IMG/VR virus record: IMGVR_UViG_3300033984_000543
Location: 1-26,449 of that record
Direction: 5' to 3' (one strand)
From: a virus
Length of the DNA: 26,449 nt
The position numbers and the translations under genes are program-made. The notes beneath the pieces were generated by a model, which had not been told where the DNA came from, made no database searches, and saw nothing but the letters and a program-made list of their open reading frames with translations. This document shows, in pieces, positions 15,942 through 22,466 of this stretch (position 1 is its first letter; each line of letters starts with the position of its first letter).

Positions 15942-16838
15942 TTATGCTGGAATCTCACAATGTGTCATATCTGTACAGTCATAAGTACTTGATCCATACA
16001 AATATGCATCTGTTGCATTATTAGGATATGCTGTATCTATTATTGTACCACAATGAATTACTGTCTGACCATCAAAAGGTGCTGTAAATTGTACTACGTC
16101 ACCCACACTCCATGATGTAGCACCTTTTGGCATATTGTAATTAAATCCACTAACACACGCTATCACTTCATAGTTAGTATATGCTATAGGAGAAGTAGTG
16201 GTAGTTGTAGTAGATGGAAAACAAGGAGATCCTTGTATTGTAGCTTCTGGATGGGTATCAGTAATTAAAGGTACGGCAGCACATATTACAACTGAAGGAC
16301 CTGCAGGACCCACTTCAATAATATCTGGTACAACAGATCCACAAGGATAATAATCTACTATATGTATGTCACCAATAACAGGTTCTATTGTGAATGATGC
16401 ACATAGTGTAAGAGGTTCTTCAGTGGTAGTTGTAGTGGTTGTTGGAGCTGCAGTAGTTGTACTAGTGGTTGTTGATGTACTAGTTGATGTTGATGTACTA
16501 GTAGATGTGCTAGTACTGGTAGATGTGCTAGTACTAGTAGATGTTGATGTAGAAGTACTTGTACTAGTTGAAGTACTAGTTGAAGTACTAGAACTTGTAG
16601 TGGTGGTTGTAGGAATTAAATCAATTACTATAAAAATAGCATTTGTGCACACTCCTGTTGATTGCACTTTAATTATAGTTGTTCCATTAGGTACAACTGT
16701 TGATGTATATCCAGCTATTAAAGCTGCTGCAGATATACCTGTTGCAAATGGTAGCACATATCCATCTGTATTTGAATATAGGTCAAAAGGACCAGCGTCC
16801 CCACCAATTGGTAATACCAATGTTATTAATGTTGTCAT
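15942..16838 (-). CDS. G-P-F module protein with long Ser-Thr repeat and two C-terminal beta domains
   Basis: A 298-residue product. Residues 1-76 are the G-P-F module (A-G-P-F-D-L-Y-S-N-T-D-G-Y-V, S-T-G-V-C-T-N). Residues 77-139 are a linker dominated by alternating Ser-Thr, then A-A-P and a Thr run to E-E-P. Two small cysteine-containing beta-rich domains follow: about 142-214 (C-A-S-F-T-I-E-P ... D-Y-Y-P-C-G ... V-V-I-C-A) and about 223-298 (Y-E-V-I-A-C ... V-I-H-C-G-T ... Y-D-C-T-D-M-T-H-C), joined by a short Thr/Ser linker. I recognise the domain style from fibre-like proteins of Bacteroidota phages but can name no function; surface binding is the natural guess. It lies between two other modular genes with gaps of 19-28 nt. 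Confidence 0.75.
   Translation of the reverse strand: MTTLITLVLPIGGDAGPFDLYSNTDGYVLPFATGISAAALIAGYTSTVVPNGTTIIKVQSTGVCTNAIFIVIDLIPTTTTTSSSTSTSTSTSTSTSTSTSTSTSTSTSTSTSTSTSTSTSTSTTTSTTTAAPTTTTTTTEEPLTLCASFTIEPVIGDIHIVDYYPCGSVVPDIIEVGPAGPSVVICAAVPLITDTHPEATIQGSPCFPSTTTTTTSPIAYTNYEVIACVSGFNYNMPKGATSWSVGDVVQFTAPFDGQTVIHCGTIIDTAYPNNATDAYLYGSSTYDCTDMTHCEIPA
16422..16610 (-). repeat. Alternating Ser-Thr linker (63 codons)
   Basis: Residues 77-139 of the 298-residue protein. The core is a strict S-T dipeptide repeat written with mixed codons, giving imperfect 6-bp and longer repeats in the DNA, for example GATGTGCTAGTACT twice on the plus strand near 16504-16535. It is the longest dipeptide tract in the window and a likely site of length variation. 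Confidence 0.9.
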
Positions 16839-16866
16839 AATTATTTATTATTTTATTATTAGTTTA

Positions 16867-17232
16867 TTATAATTGATTAGCAACTCCTGTAAATAAACAA
16901 TTTAACAGTGTAGTTGTAGTAGTAGTTGTTGGATCTGGTAACTGATCAGCAGTTCCACTAAATGTACATATTGGACAACATAAATTAAGTTGATTATCAA
17001 TATTGATTATGTCCTCTCCTATAATCATTACATCCTCTGTGATGTTTGTCACTTCTTCTATAAGTATATCTACACTAGCTGTAACATTACATACAACAGC
17101 ATCTAACTTTGCAAGGATTGTATTTAAATCATCACAAGTCTTTATATCTGTACAAGGAAGTTGAGTACCATCATATATGAAAGCACTCGTTCCTATTATT
17201 GTTGTGTTATTTATCTGAGAGCAGTTAGCCAT
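16867..17232 (-). CDS. Short fibre-base protein: Y-x-G module plus coiled coil
   Basis: A 121-residue product. Its first about 90 residues align with residues 34-116 of the 675-residue protein encoded just upstream (Y-x-G-x-x-L-x-C, C-D-x-L-N-x-I-L-x-K-x-D, N-I-T, D-I-I-N-I-x-N-Q-L-x-x-C-C). The N-I-T and I-I-N-I segments have heptad spacing and probably form a coiled coil. After C-C come two copies of a ten-residue motif, C-T-F-S-G-T-A-D-Q-L and C-L-F-T-G-V-A-N-Q-L, separated by a seven-Thr linker. It looks like the base of the larger fibre without the display domains. A role as a competing or alternative base subunit is speculation. Confidence 0.72.
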   Translation of the reverse strand: MANCSQINNTTIIGTSAFIYDGTQLPCTDIKTCDDLNTILAKLDAVVCNVTASVDILIEEVTNITEDVMIIGEDIINIDNQLNLCCPICTFSGTADQLPDPTTTTTTTLLNCLFTGVANQL

Positions 17233-17246
17233 TTTTATTTATTATT

Positions 17247-19274
17247 TTATGCTATACAAGGAGTAAGTAAAGCATTAGTTGCACCATTATTATTATTTGA
17301 TGTAATTTCTGTTGCACATATTGGAACCATACTTCCACCATCAGGAACATTTACTGTTTGAGGATCTCCTAAACAATCTAAATATTCTACTGTATGAAAG
17401 GTTCCTGGGTTAAATACAGGAGGATAAACTTCTACATTATAACATTGTGGTGAAGGAGTAGATGTAGTAGTACTTGTTGTTGTAGGAGCTGCAGTGGTTG
17501 TAGTGGTTGTTGTTGGACAACTTGCACATGTACCAGTTTGTGTAGCAAAAGTTCCAGAAGCATTGACAAAGAAACTTCTAACTAACGAAGAACTAGATTG
17601 TTTAGCATATATGGTTGTATTTGCAACACCATAAGGAATAAAATTAGCATATATATTATTTGTGTCACAAATACTTGTTGCACCACCATCAAGAGTTACA
17701 CTTATGTTATAGTAATTCTGATTACAAGCAAATGCAGAGGTTGGCCCAAACCAAATAAATACGGAAGTTCTAGTAGTTGTGGTTGTTGTTGTAGGAGCTG
17801 CTGTTGTTGTTGTAGTAGTTGTAGGTTCAATTGTAGTTGTAGTAGTAGTTGTAGGTTCTGTTGTTGTAGTAGAACTAGTTGTACTAGAAGTGCTACTAGA
17901 AGTAGTAGTAGTTGTAGGAACAGCAGTGGTAGTTGTAGTTGTAGTTACTTCTTCAGCATATCCAGTAAATTCACAATCTAATGCTACTGTAGTAGAAGTT
18001 GTTGTAGTAGGAGAACAATCTCCATTTACTGAGCAACTTGAATATAAAATAGTGTATGTACTATCTATAGCAGGGAAGTATATAGGATTATCATTTTTAT
18101 AATAAAACATTTGTATATTTCCTATTTCTGATGTCTTAATACAAAAACCACTAACTCCTGCAGTTGTATATGCAAAATCTGCATCTGATCCATCACATCC
18201 ACTACTTTTTGGAGTAATTATGTAAACTGTGTTATTAGCTTTTCCTGGTGAAGGTGTATTTCCTGTAGCATCATCTAAATCTATTTGAGATATATTAACA
18301 TTCACACATGAACAAGCAAAAGGATAAACTGTTGTAGTAGAAGTAGTTGTACTACTTGTACTACTTGATGTACTTGTTGTTGTTGTAGTTGTAGAAATTC
18401 CAACACATGATCCACCAACACAATCAGCTCCAATTGTAATAAATACATAATTATCACTTGCAAATCCTTGAGATCCACAAAATTGCAATGTTTGTTGTGC
18501 AAATATATTAGTTCCAACAAACTCACCAGCACAATCAGTATATGAAATAGTATGATTACTATCATCTGTATTCTCAAAAGTTAAACACTCACAAGGAATA
18601 GCTGTTGTTGTTGTAGTGGTTGTAGAACTAGTTGAAGTTGTACTAGAAGTAGAAGATGATGATGTTGTAGTAGTTGTTGGAGGAGTACAAGGACCATTTG
18701 GTGTCACTATAATTGTTCCAGGAACAGTTAGAGGACTATCTGTTATAACACAAATATTTGTATCTCCTGGATTTAATATAATAGCTTCTGGCTCTCCTGT
18801 ATCACAATCAGTGATAATTATAGCTACTGGATCTTCTCCTGTATTAGTTAATGAGAAGTTTTCACAAGGATGTACTGTTGTTGTACTACTTGTTGTTGAA
18901 GTAGAACTTGAACTAGTTGTTGTTGTACAACATTCACCTAATTGATTATATATATTAATTATATCACCTTCAATGTTTATTATCTCTGTAGTAATATTAT
19001 TAATTTGAATAGTTAATATATTAATCTGTGTTAATAGATTACATATAATTGAATCAATCTTTTCTAATATTACATTAAGTGTATCACATGGCTCAGCTAT
19101 TATACAAGATAATGCAGGACCATTATATACAATGGTACTAGAAGCAGTTAGATTAGTTGAACATGGATTGTTATTATTACAACCACTATTAGTAATTGTA
19201 GAACTACATCCACAAGGATCATTTATAACTACATCTGTGCAGCAAGGATTGACTGGTAAAAAAGGATATGCCAT
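17247..19274 (-). CDS. Multi-domain Thr/Ser-linked fibre protein
   Basis: A 675-residue product. Residues 34-116 are the Y-x-G module and coiled coil; the region before is Cys/Asn-rich. Then beads on a string: linker 117-133, domain 136-198; linker 200-224, domain 228-292; linker 294-315, domain 318-421; linker, the micro-motif L-D-C-E-F-T-G-Y-A-E-E-V (432-443), a long linker 444-502 with T7-x-x-P repeats, domain 503-586; linker 587-607, domain 610-675. The first, second and last domains share an I-x-Y/T-D-C-x-G core and a later Cys, so they are probably one small family copied within the gene. No enzyme motif is seen. This looks like a flexible virion fibre presenting several binding domains. 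Its neighbours on both sides share its N-terminal module. Confidence 0.8.
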   Translation of the reverse strand: MAYPFLPVNPCCTDVVINDPCGCSSTITNSGCNNNNPCSTNLTASSTIVYNGPALSCIIAEPCDTLNVILEKIDSIICNLLTQINILTIQINNITTEIINIEGDIINIYNQLGECCTTTTSSSSTSTTSSTTTVHPCENFSLTNTGEDPVAIIITDCDTGEPEAIILNPGDTNICVITDSPLTVPGTIIVTPNGPCTPPTTTTTSSSSTSSTTSTSSTTTTTTTAIPCECLTFENTDDSNHTISYTDCAGEFVGTNIFAQQTLQFCGSQGFASDNYVFITIGADCVGGSCVGISTTTTTTSTSSSTSSTTTSTTTVYPFACSCVNVNISQIDLDDATGNTPSPGKANNTVYIITPKSSGCDGSDADFAYTTAGVSGFCIKTSEIGNIQMFYYKNDNPIYFPAIDSTYTILYSSCSVNGDCSPTTTTSTTVALDCEFTGYAEEVTTTTTTTAVPTTTTTSSSTSSTTSSTTTTEPTTTTTTTIEPTTTTTTTAAPTTTTTTTRTSVFIWFGPTSAFACNQNYYNISVTLDGGATSICDTNNIYANFIPYGVANTTIYAKQSSSSLVRSFFVNASGTFATQTGTCASCPTTTTTTTAAPTTTSTTTSTPSPQCYNVEVYPPVFNPGTFHTVEYLDCLGDPQTVNVPDGGSMVPICATEITSNNNNGATNALLTPCIA
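17769..17945 (-). repeat. Long Thr/Ser linker with T7-x-x-P units
   Basis: Residues 444-502 of the 675-residue protein. It contains a run of about ten-residue units (T-T-T-T-E-P, T7-I-E-P, T7-A-A-P, T7), a 30-bp-period repeat at roughly 17772-17861, next to a mixed Ser/Thr section. Confidence 0.88.
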
Positions 19275-19286
19275 CTTATTGATTTA

Positions 19287-20423
19287 TTAAGGTCTATATT
19301 GAATGTAATAACAAGCTACCACTGGTTGAATATTTGCATGAGGAAGTCCTCCACCTGCTGGACCAGCTACATTAGTTATTGAAGCTGTAATTCCTGTAGA
19401 TGCTGGATTTGTTGCAAAAGTTGATTGTAAAGGTGTATCATTACTATTTGCATTATCAAATTTATATGTAGTACTAGATGAAGCCAATGGTCCTAGTACA
19501 CCTTTTCCATCTGGTCCAACATAATGAATATGTGTAGGATCATTAAAGTTTAAAACATTAGCATGTGTATGTAAAGGAATTTGTGTAGGTCCAAGTGTTA
19601 TTTGATTTGCACCAGCAGTATCACCTAAAGAATAATTTGGGTTAGCAGCACTAACTGTAGGATCTACAACAGGATTCAAGGTTGGTCCAGGAACACCATT
19701 GATAACACCAGTTAAAGCTCTACCTCTTAAATCGGGAGCAGCATTACCATTACATAAATATATTTTATTCCAATCACCTATTCCTGCTCCTGCAGCATCA
19801 AAATTTGTACTTATAAATGTAGAACTTGGAGGAAAAAAAGGAATAATTGCATATGGTACCATTTTATTACTAATTAAACCACTAGATGTAGTATCTAAAT
19901 AATCTTGAATCAATTGATCAAGTTCATTATATCTTACATAGTTTGTATTAACATCTAATAATAATGCACATAATGTATCTATTGTAGCTTGAAGAATAGC
20001 ATGTGTTCCTGAAGAAGGTCTTATAGAAGGTGTTACAACTGTAAGACATCGTACAGTATAATCAGCTTGAATTATATCTAATTGATCATTAATCTCTACT
20101 ATATCTGCAACTATAATATCTACTTGTTCTTGAAGATCACAAGCAGCTTGTATAAGAGCTTTTGATATATCTACAATAGAAAGATCCCCACAAGTAGGAA
20201 GATATTTTTGTACAAGAGCACATATATCTATACCAGTAAGATCAATCTTCACTCCTGTACCATCTAATGTTGATACAAGGAATGTAATCAATGCTTGTTC
20301 TACAAATGACAATGAATCACCTGTTTGAATTCCTAGGACAGGAACATCTATTCCTGTATATTTAACACATCTGTCAGAGACAATCTCTGTACATCCGTTA
20401 TAACAATTTGAGCAATTGGACAT
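19287..20423 (-). CDS. Tail fibre / collar-domain protein
   Basis: A 378-residue product. The N-terminus is Cys-rich (C-S-N-C-Y-N-G-C) with a K-Y-T-G-I-D-V-P module like that of the two downstream genes; residues about 95-122 (L-Q-E-Q-V-D-I-I-V-A-D-I-V-E-I-N-D-Q-L) form a probable coiled coil. Residues about 188-378 carry a phage tail-collar domain: W-N-K-I-Y-L-C-N-G-N-A-A-P-D-L-R-G-R at 218-235, L-G-D-T-A-G, I-P-L-H-T-H at 282-287, T-H-I-H, and the terminal N-I-Q-P-V-V-A-C-Y-Y-I-Q-Y. In this family (PF07484-like) the HxH residues bind metal in the trimeric fibre and the domain often ends receptor-binding fibres. It has no Thr/Ser linker, unlike its neighbours. It is the clearest adhesin candidate of the island. 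Confidence 0.87.
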   Translation of the reverse strand: MSNCSNCYNGCTEIVSDRCVKYTGIDVPVLGIQTGDSLSFVEQALITFLVSTLDGTGVKIDLTGIDICALVQKYLPTCGDLSIVDISKALIQAACDLQEQVDIIVADIVEINDQLDIIQADYTVRCLTVVTPSIRPSSGTHAILQATIDTLCALLLDVNTNYVRYNELDQLIQDYLDTTSSGLISNKMVPYAIIPFFPPSSTFISTNFDAAGAGIGDWNKIYLCNGNAAPDLRGRALTGVINGVPGPTLNPVVDPTVSAANPNYSLGDTAGANQITLGPTQIPLHTHANVLNFNDPTHIHYVGPDGKGVLGPLASSSTTYKFDNANSNDTPLQSTFATNPASTGITASITNVAGPAGGGLPHANIQPVVACYYIQYRP

Positions 20424-20451
20424 GTTGTTTTATTTTAAGTTATTATTTATA

Positions 20452-21705
20452 TTATAAAGCATCAAAGTGCGTATAGATTGTATTGACTTCCATTGGATTT
20501 ATTGTAGTGGTGGTAGTTGTTGTTGTACTTGAACTACTGCTAGTAGTAGTAGTAGTTGTAGGTTCAATACCACATATATCCATATCAAATGAAGTTCCAG
20601 CCAAACTTGCAGAATTATTTCCTGTTATTGTAATTGTAGTGAAAGGTGCATCTGCAACCACTTCAATGTTTCCACCTATCCTATCAATAGGATTAGACAT
20701 AGAACCTGCAACAACATTCGGAGCCTCAACTCTAAAGTCACCACATCCAGCAATTACATTTACTATTGTATTTGTAGAATTTGTTGTAAATGTGTAATAT
20801 TCTGATACTCCTAGTTGGTCATAATAACCTATTGATTCTAATACAAATTTTACTGCAGTTTGAGGAGCACTATATGTTATTGTAAATGTGAAAGCTCCAC
20901 TATTATAATTTAAAGGTATAGTTCCTCCAATTCCAACATCTCCACCAAATTGCCCACCTACACAATTAGTGAAAGGAGGTTGAATTCCAGTAAGTAATGC
21001 AGGTCCTACATATGTAGTGCTAATTACTAATCCAGAACTAAGTGTCATTGTTCCATTACCTGTAGTTCTATTTGGAAAACCTACAGGACCTGAATAACCA
21101 GCAGTACATGCTAAAACATAAGCAGTAGTGGTTGTTGTTGTTGTACTAGAAGTAGAAGAACTAGTAGTAGTACTTGTAGAACTACTAGTTGTAGTTGTAG
21201 TTGGTGGTGCTGTAGTAGTAGTACTGGTTGTAGTTGGTGGTGCTGTAGTAGTAGTACTGGTTGTAGAAGTACTGGTAGAACTTGAGCTAGTAGTAGTTGT
21301 AGATGTACTACTGGTAGAACTTGTAGTTGTAGTTGTAATTCTTTGAGTTGTACTAGTTGTTGTTGTAGAAGGGTTTGGTACAATAGTGATATCACAAGGA
21401 ACCTCTAAACAAGGCTCTGGTGTATTACATCTACTAACACAACCCACTGTAAGACGAATAACTCTGCTAGCTATCATAGCCACAGAGTATTCATGTAAAT
21501 AGTTAGGATTACAATACTTGTGAGTAAGTATCCTTCTATATGCAATTAATTGAAGCATGCTACCAGCAGGTATAGGTTGATTCAACATGTATGAAACATT
21601 GTTGTATAAACTATTACCAAGCTCAGCTAACTTGCAATCTATTTTTTTAAGTAAAGAAGGAATGTTTGCACATTCTGGGCAATTCGTTAGTCTTGGTGAT
21701 AACAT
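20452..21705 (-). CDS. Virion protein with conserved N-domain and Thr/Ser-linked beta-sandwich
   Basis: A 417-residue product. Residues 1-108 form a Cys-containing domain (C-P-E-C at 9-12, L-L-K-K-I-D-C-K-L-A-E-L-G, then I-A-Y-R-R-I-L-T-H-K-Y-C-N-P-N-Y-L) whose style I associate with conserved crAss-like virion proteins. A Thr/Ser linker at 113-193 follows. Residues about 196-380 are a beta-rich domain (F-T-I-T-Y-S-A-P, V-K-F-V-L-E-S-I-G-Y-Y, I-T-I-T-G-N-N-S, I-C-G-I) that looks like a carbohydrate-binding-type sandwich, though I cannot name a family. A second linker and a short tail (N-T-I-Y-T-H-F-D-A-L) end it. I read it as a core structural domain with a display domain added. It starts 10 nt after the 31-residue gene. 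Confidence 0.75.
   Translation of the reverse strand: MLSPRLTNCPECANIPSLLKKIDCKLAELGNSLYNNVSYMLNQPIPAGSMLQLIAYRRILTHKYCNPNYLHEYSVAMIASRVIRLTVGCVSRCNTPEPCLEVPCDITIVPNPSTTTTSTTQRITTTTTSSTSSTSTTTTSSSSTSTSTTSTTTTAPPTTTSTTTTAPPTTTTTSSSTSTTTSSSTSSTTTTTTTAYVLACTAGYSGPVGFPNRTTGNGTMTLSSGLVISTTYVGPALLTGIQPPFTNCVGGQFGGDVGIGGTIPLNYNSGAFTFTITYSAPQTAVKFVLESIGYYDQLGVSEYYTFTTNSTNTIVNVIAGCGDFRVEAPNVVAGSMSNPIDRIGGNIEVVADAPFTTITITGNNSASLAGTSFDMDICGIEPTTTTTTSSSSSTTTTTTTTINPMEVNTIYTHFDAL
21125..21369 (-). repeat. Thr/Ser linker with a perfect 33-bp tandem repeat
   Basis: Residues 113-193 of the 417-residue protein. Within it, 21194-21266 is a perfect 33-bp-period repeat, about 2.2 copies with 40 consecutive matching positions, encoding the 11-residue unit T-T-T-T-A-P-P-T-T-T-S. 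Perfect identity at synonymous sites marks a recent duplication. Confidence 0.9.
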
Positions 21706-21715
21706 GATATCAATT

Positions 21716-21811
21716 TTATTTATTCACTTTAGCAGCACATGCTGCACACACTCCGTTTGTCAATTGACAACCGCACCCTACATTAGCTCCACAGCTTGAA
21801 CATTGTGCCAT
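21716..21811 (-). CDS. 31-residue cysteine-rich zinc-ribbon-like mini-protein
   Basis: A complete small ORF, ATG at 21809-21811 and TAA at 21716-21718. Six of its 31 residues are Cys, arranged C4-x2-C7, C13-x-C15 and C22-x2-C25, ending A-A-K-V-N-K. Two CxxC pairs 14 residues apart are typical of a small zinc ribbon, with C13 and C15 extra. It starts 2 nt after the stop of the 187-residue gene and ends 10 nt before the next ATG, so it fills the gap and is likely translated by coupling. The A/T-rich leader matches its neighbours. A chance ORF would hardly place paired cysteines this way. Function unknown; a virion or assembly accessory is possible. Confidence 0.75.
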   Translation of the reverse strand: MAQCSSCGANVGCGCQLTNGVCAACAAKVNK

Positions 21812-21813
21812 AA

Positions 21814-22377
21814 TTAATAAAAGTTTATTTGGTAGTTGTTACCAGAACAACCACAGTTGGATTTAAGAAAACTGTTTAACATATTATCTGCCTGAGCATA
21901 TAATGTATTTGATTCAAATTCTGCACAGTTGTTAGCTGCTGCAATAGCTCCTTGAATAAAGAAGTTAATTGTATTTAATGTTACGCTAGATTGAGTTTTA
22001 AGGGCCCTATCGCACTCCATCATATTTAATTGAAGGAAAGCACTGTCAAACTTTTCTTGAAGCCTCTCAACACGTAATATAGTTCTCTCTACATAATTTG
22101 CATATGCAGGAGCAACTGAATATCTTAATCTGTACACTCCATCAGGAAGAGGTTGATTACAACCCACTTCTGTGATTCCTAAATTAGATGATGTAAATAC
22201 ATTGATTTCATTAGGAACGAAAGGTAGAATCTTGGTTCCAAATCCTGGTATTTCAATCTCAATAGATGGTGCTGACACCACTGGAGGATTGGTAGGATAT
22301 ACAGAAGCATCTGCAACACCAATTGTAAGTACACTATAAGTAGGAACTACTAATATATCTAATTGTAAGTTTGCCAT
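21814..22377 (-). CDS. Conserved crAss-like structural protein
   Basis: A 187-residue product. The N-terminal half is beta-like (L-D-I-L-V-V-P-T-Y, I-E-I-E-I-P-G-F-G, P-L-P-D-G-V-Y-R-L-R-Y). The C-terminal half is helical (V-E-R-T-I-L-R-V-E-R-L-Q-E-K-F, M-M-E-C-D-R-A-L-K-T-Q, then L-Y-A-Q-A-D-N-M-L-N) and ends in a Cys cluster (N-C-G-C-S-G-N-N-Y). I recall this layout, in particular the late C-D-R and N-C-x-C motifs, from crAss-like structural operons, but cannot give a position in the virion; a ring or tail-tube-interface protein is plausible. It follows an 89-nt gap with a strong hairpin and is coupled to the 31-residue gene. Confidence 0.65.
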   Translation of the reverse strand: MANLQLDILVVPTYSVLTIGVADASVYPTNPPVVSAPSIEIEIPGFGTKILPFVPNEINVFTSSNLGITEVGCNQPLPDGVYRLRYSVAPAYANYVERTILRVERLQEKFDSAFLQLNMMECDRALKTQSSVTLNTINFFIQGAIAAANNCAEFESNTLYAQADNMLNSFLKSNCGCSGNNYQINFY

Positions 22378-22391
22378 GTTTTTATAATAAA

Positions 22392-22433
22392 TATGCCAGA
22401 GGAATATGAGTGTATCCTCTTTCCCCTGGCATA
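22392..22433 (-). terminator. Strong intergenic hairpin (attenuator, processing site or partial terminator)
   Basis: On the minus strand TATGCCAGGGGAA (22421-22433) pairs with TTCCTCTGGCATA (22392-22404): 13 bp with one G-T wobble and a 16-nt loop. It is followed by TTTATTATAAAAA, a weak T-tract, and then the ATG of the 187-residue gene 15 nt further on. It lies in the 89-nt gap after the 393-residue gene. It may lower transcription past an abundant-protein gene or shield the 3' end of its mRNA. Confidence 0.65.
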
Positions 22434-22466
22434 GGTTATTTAATAATATTTATTACTTCTTCAGTC

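Noticed and set aside
16366-16872. Long plus-strand ORF rich in Val/Leu over the fibre genes, with similar ones at 17779-18102, 18616-18945, 20483-20797 and 21128-21346
   Set aside because: They are the antisense of Thr/Ser linkers, whose reverse complement reads as Val/Leu/Glu and lacks stops. The minus-strand frames carry recognisable domains and continuous operon spacing.
21100-21380. Regular short repeats that might suggest a CRISPR array
   Set aside because: There are no unique spacers of even length; the period is 3, 6 or 33 bp, and the region is an in-frame Thr/Ser linker.
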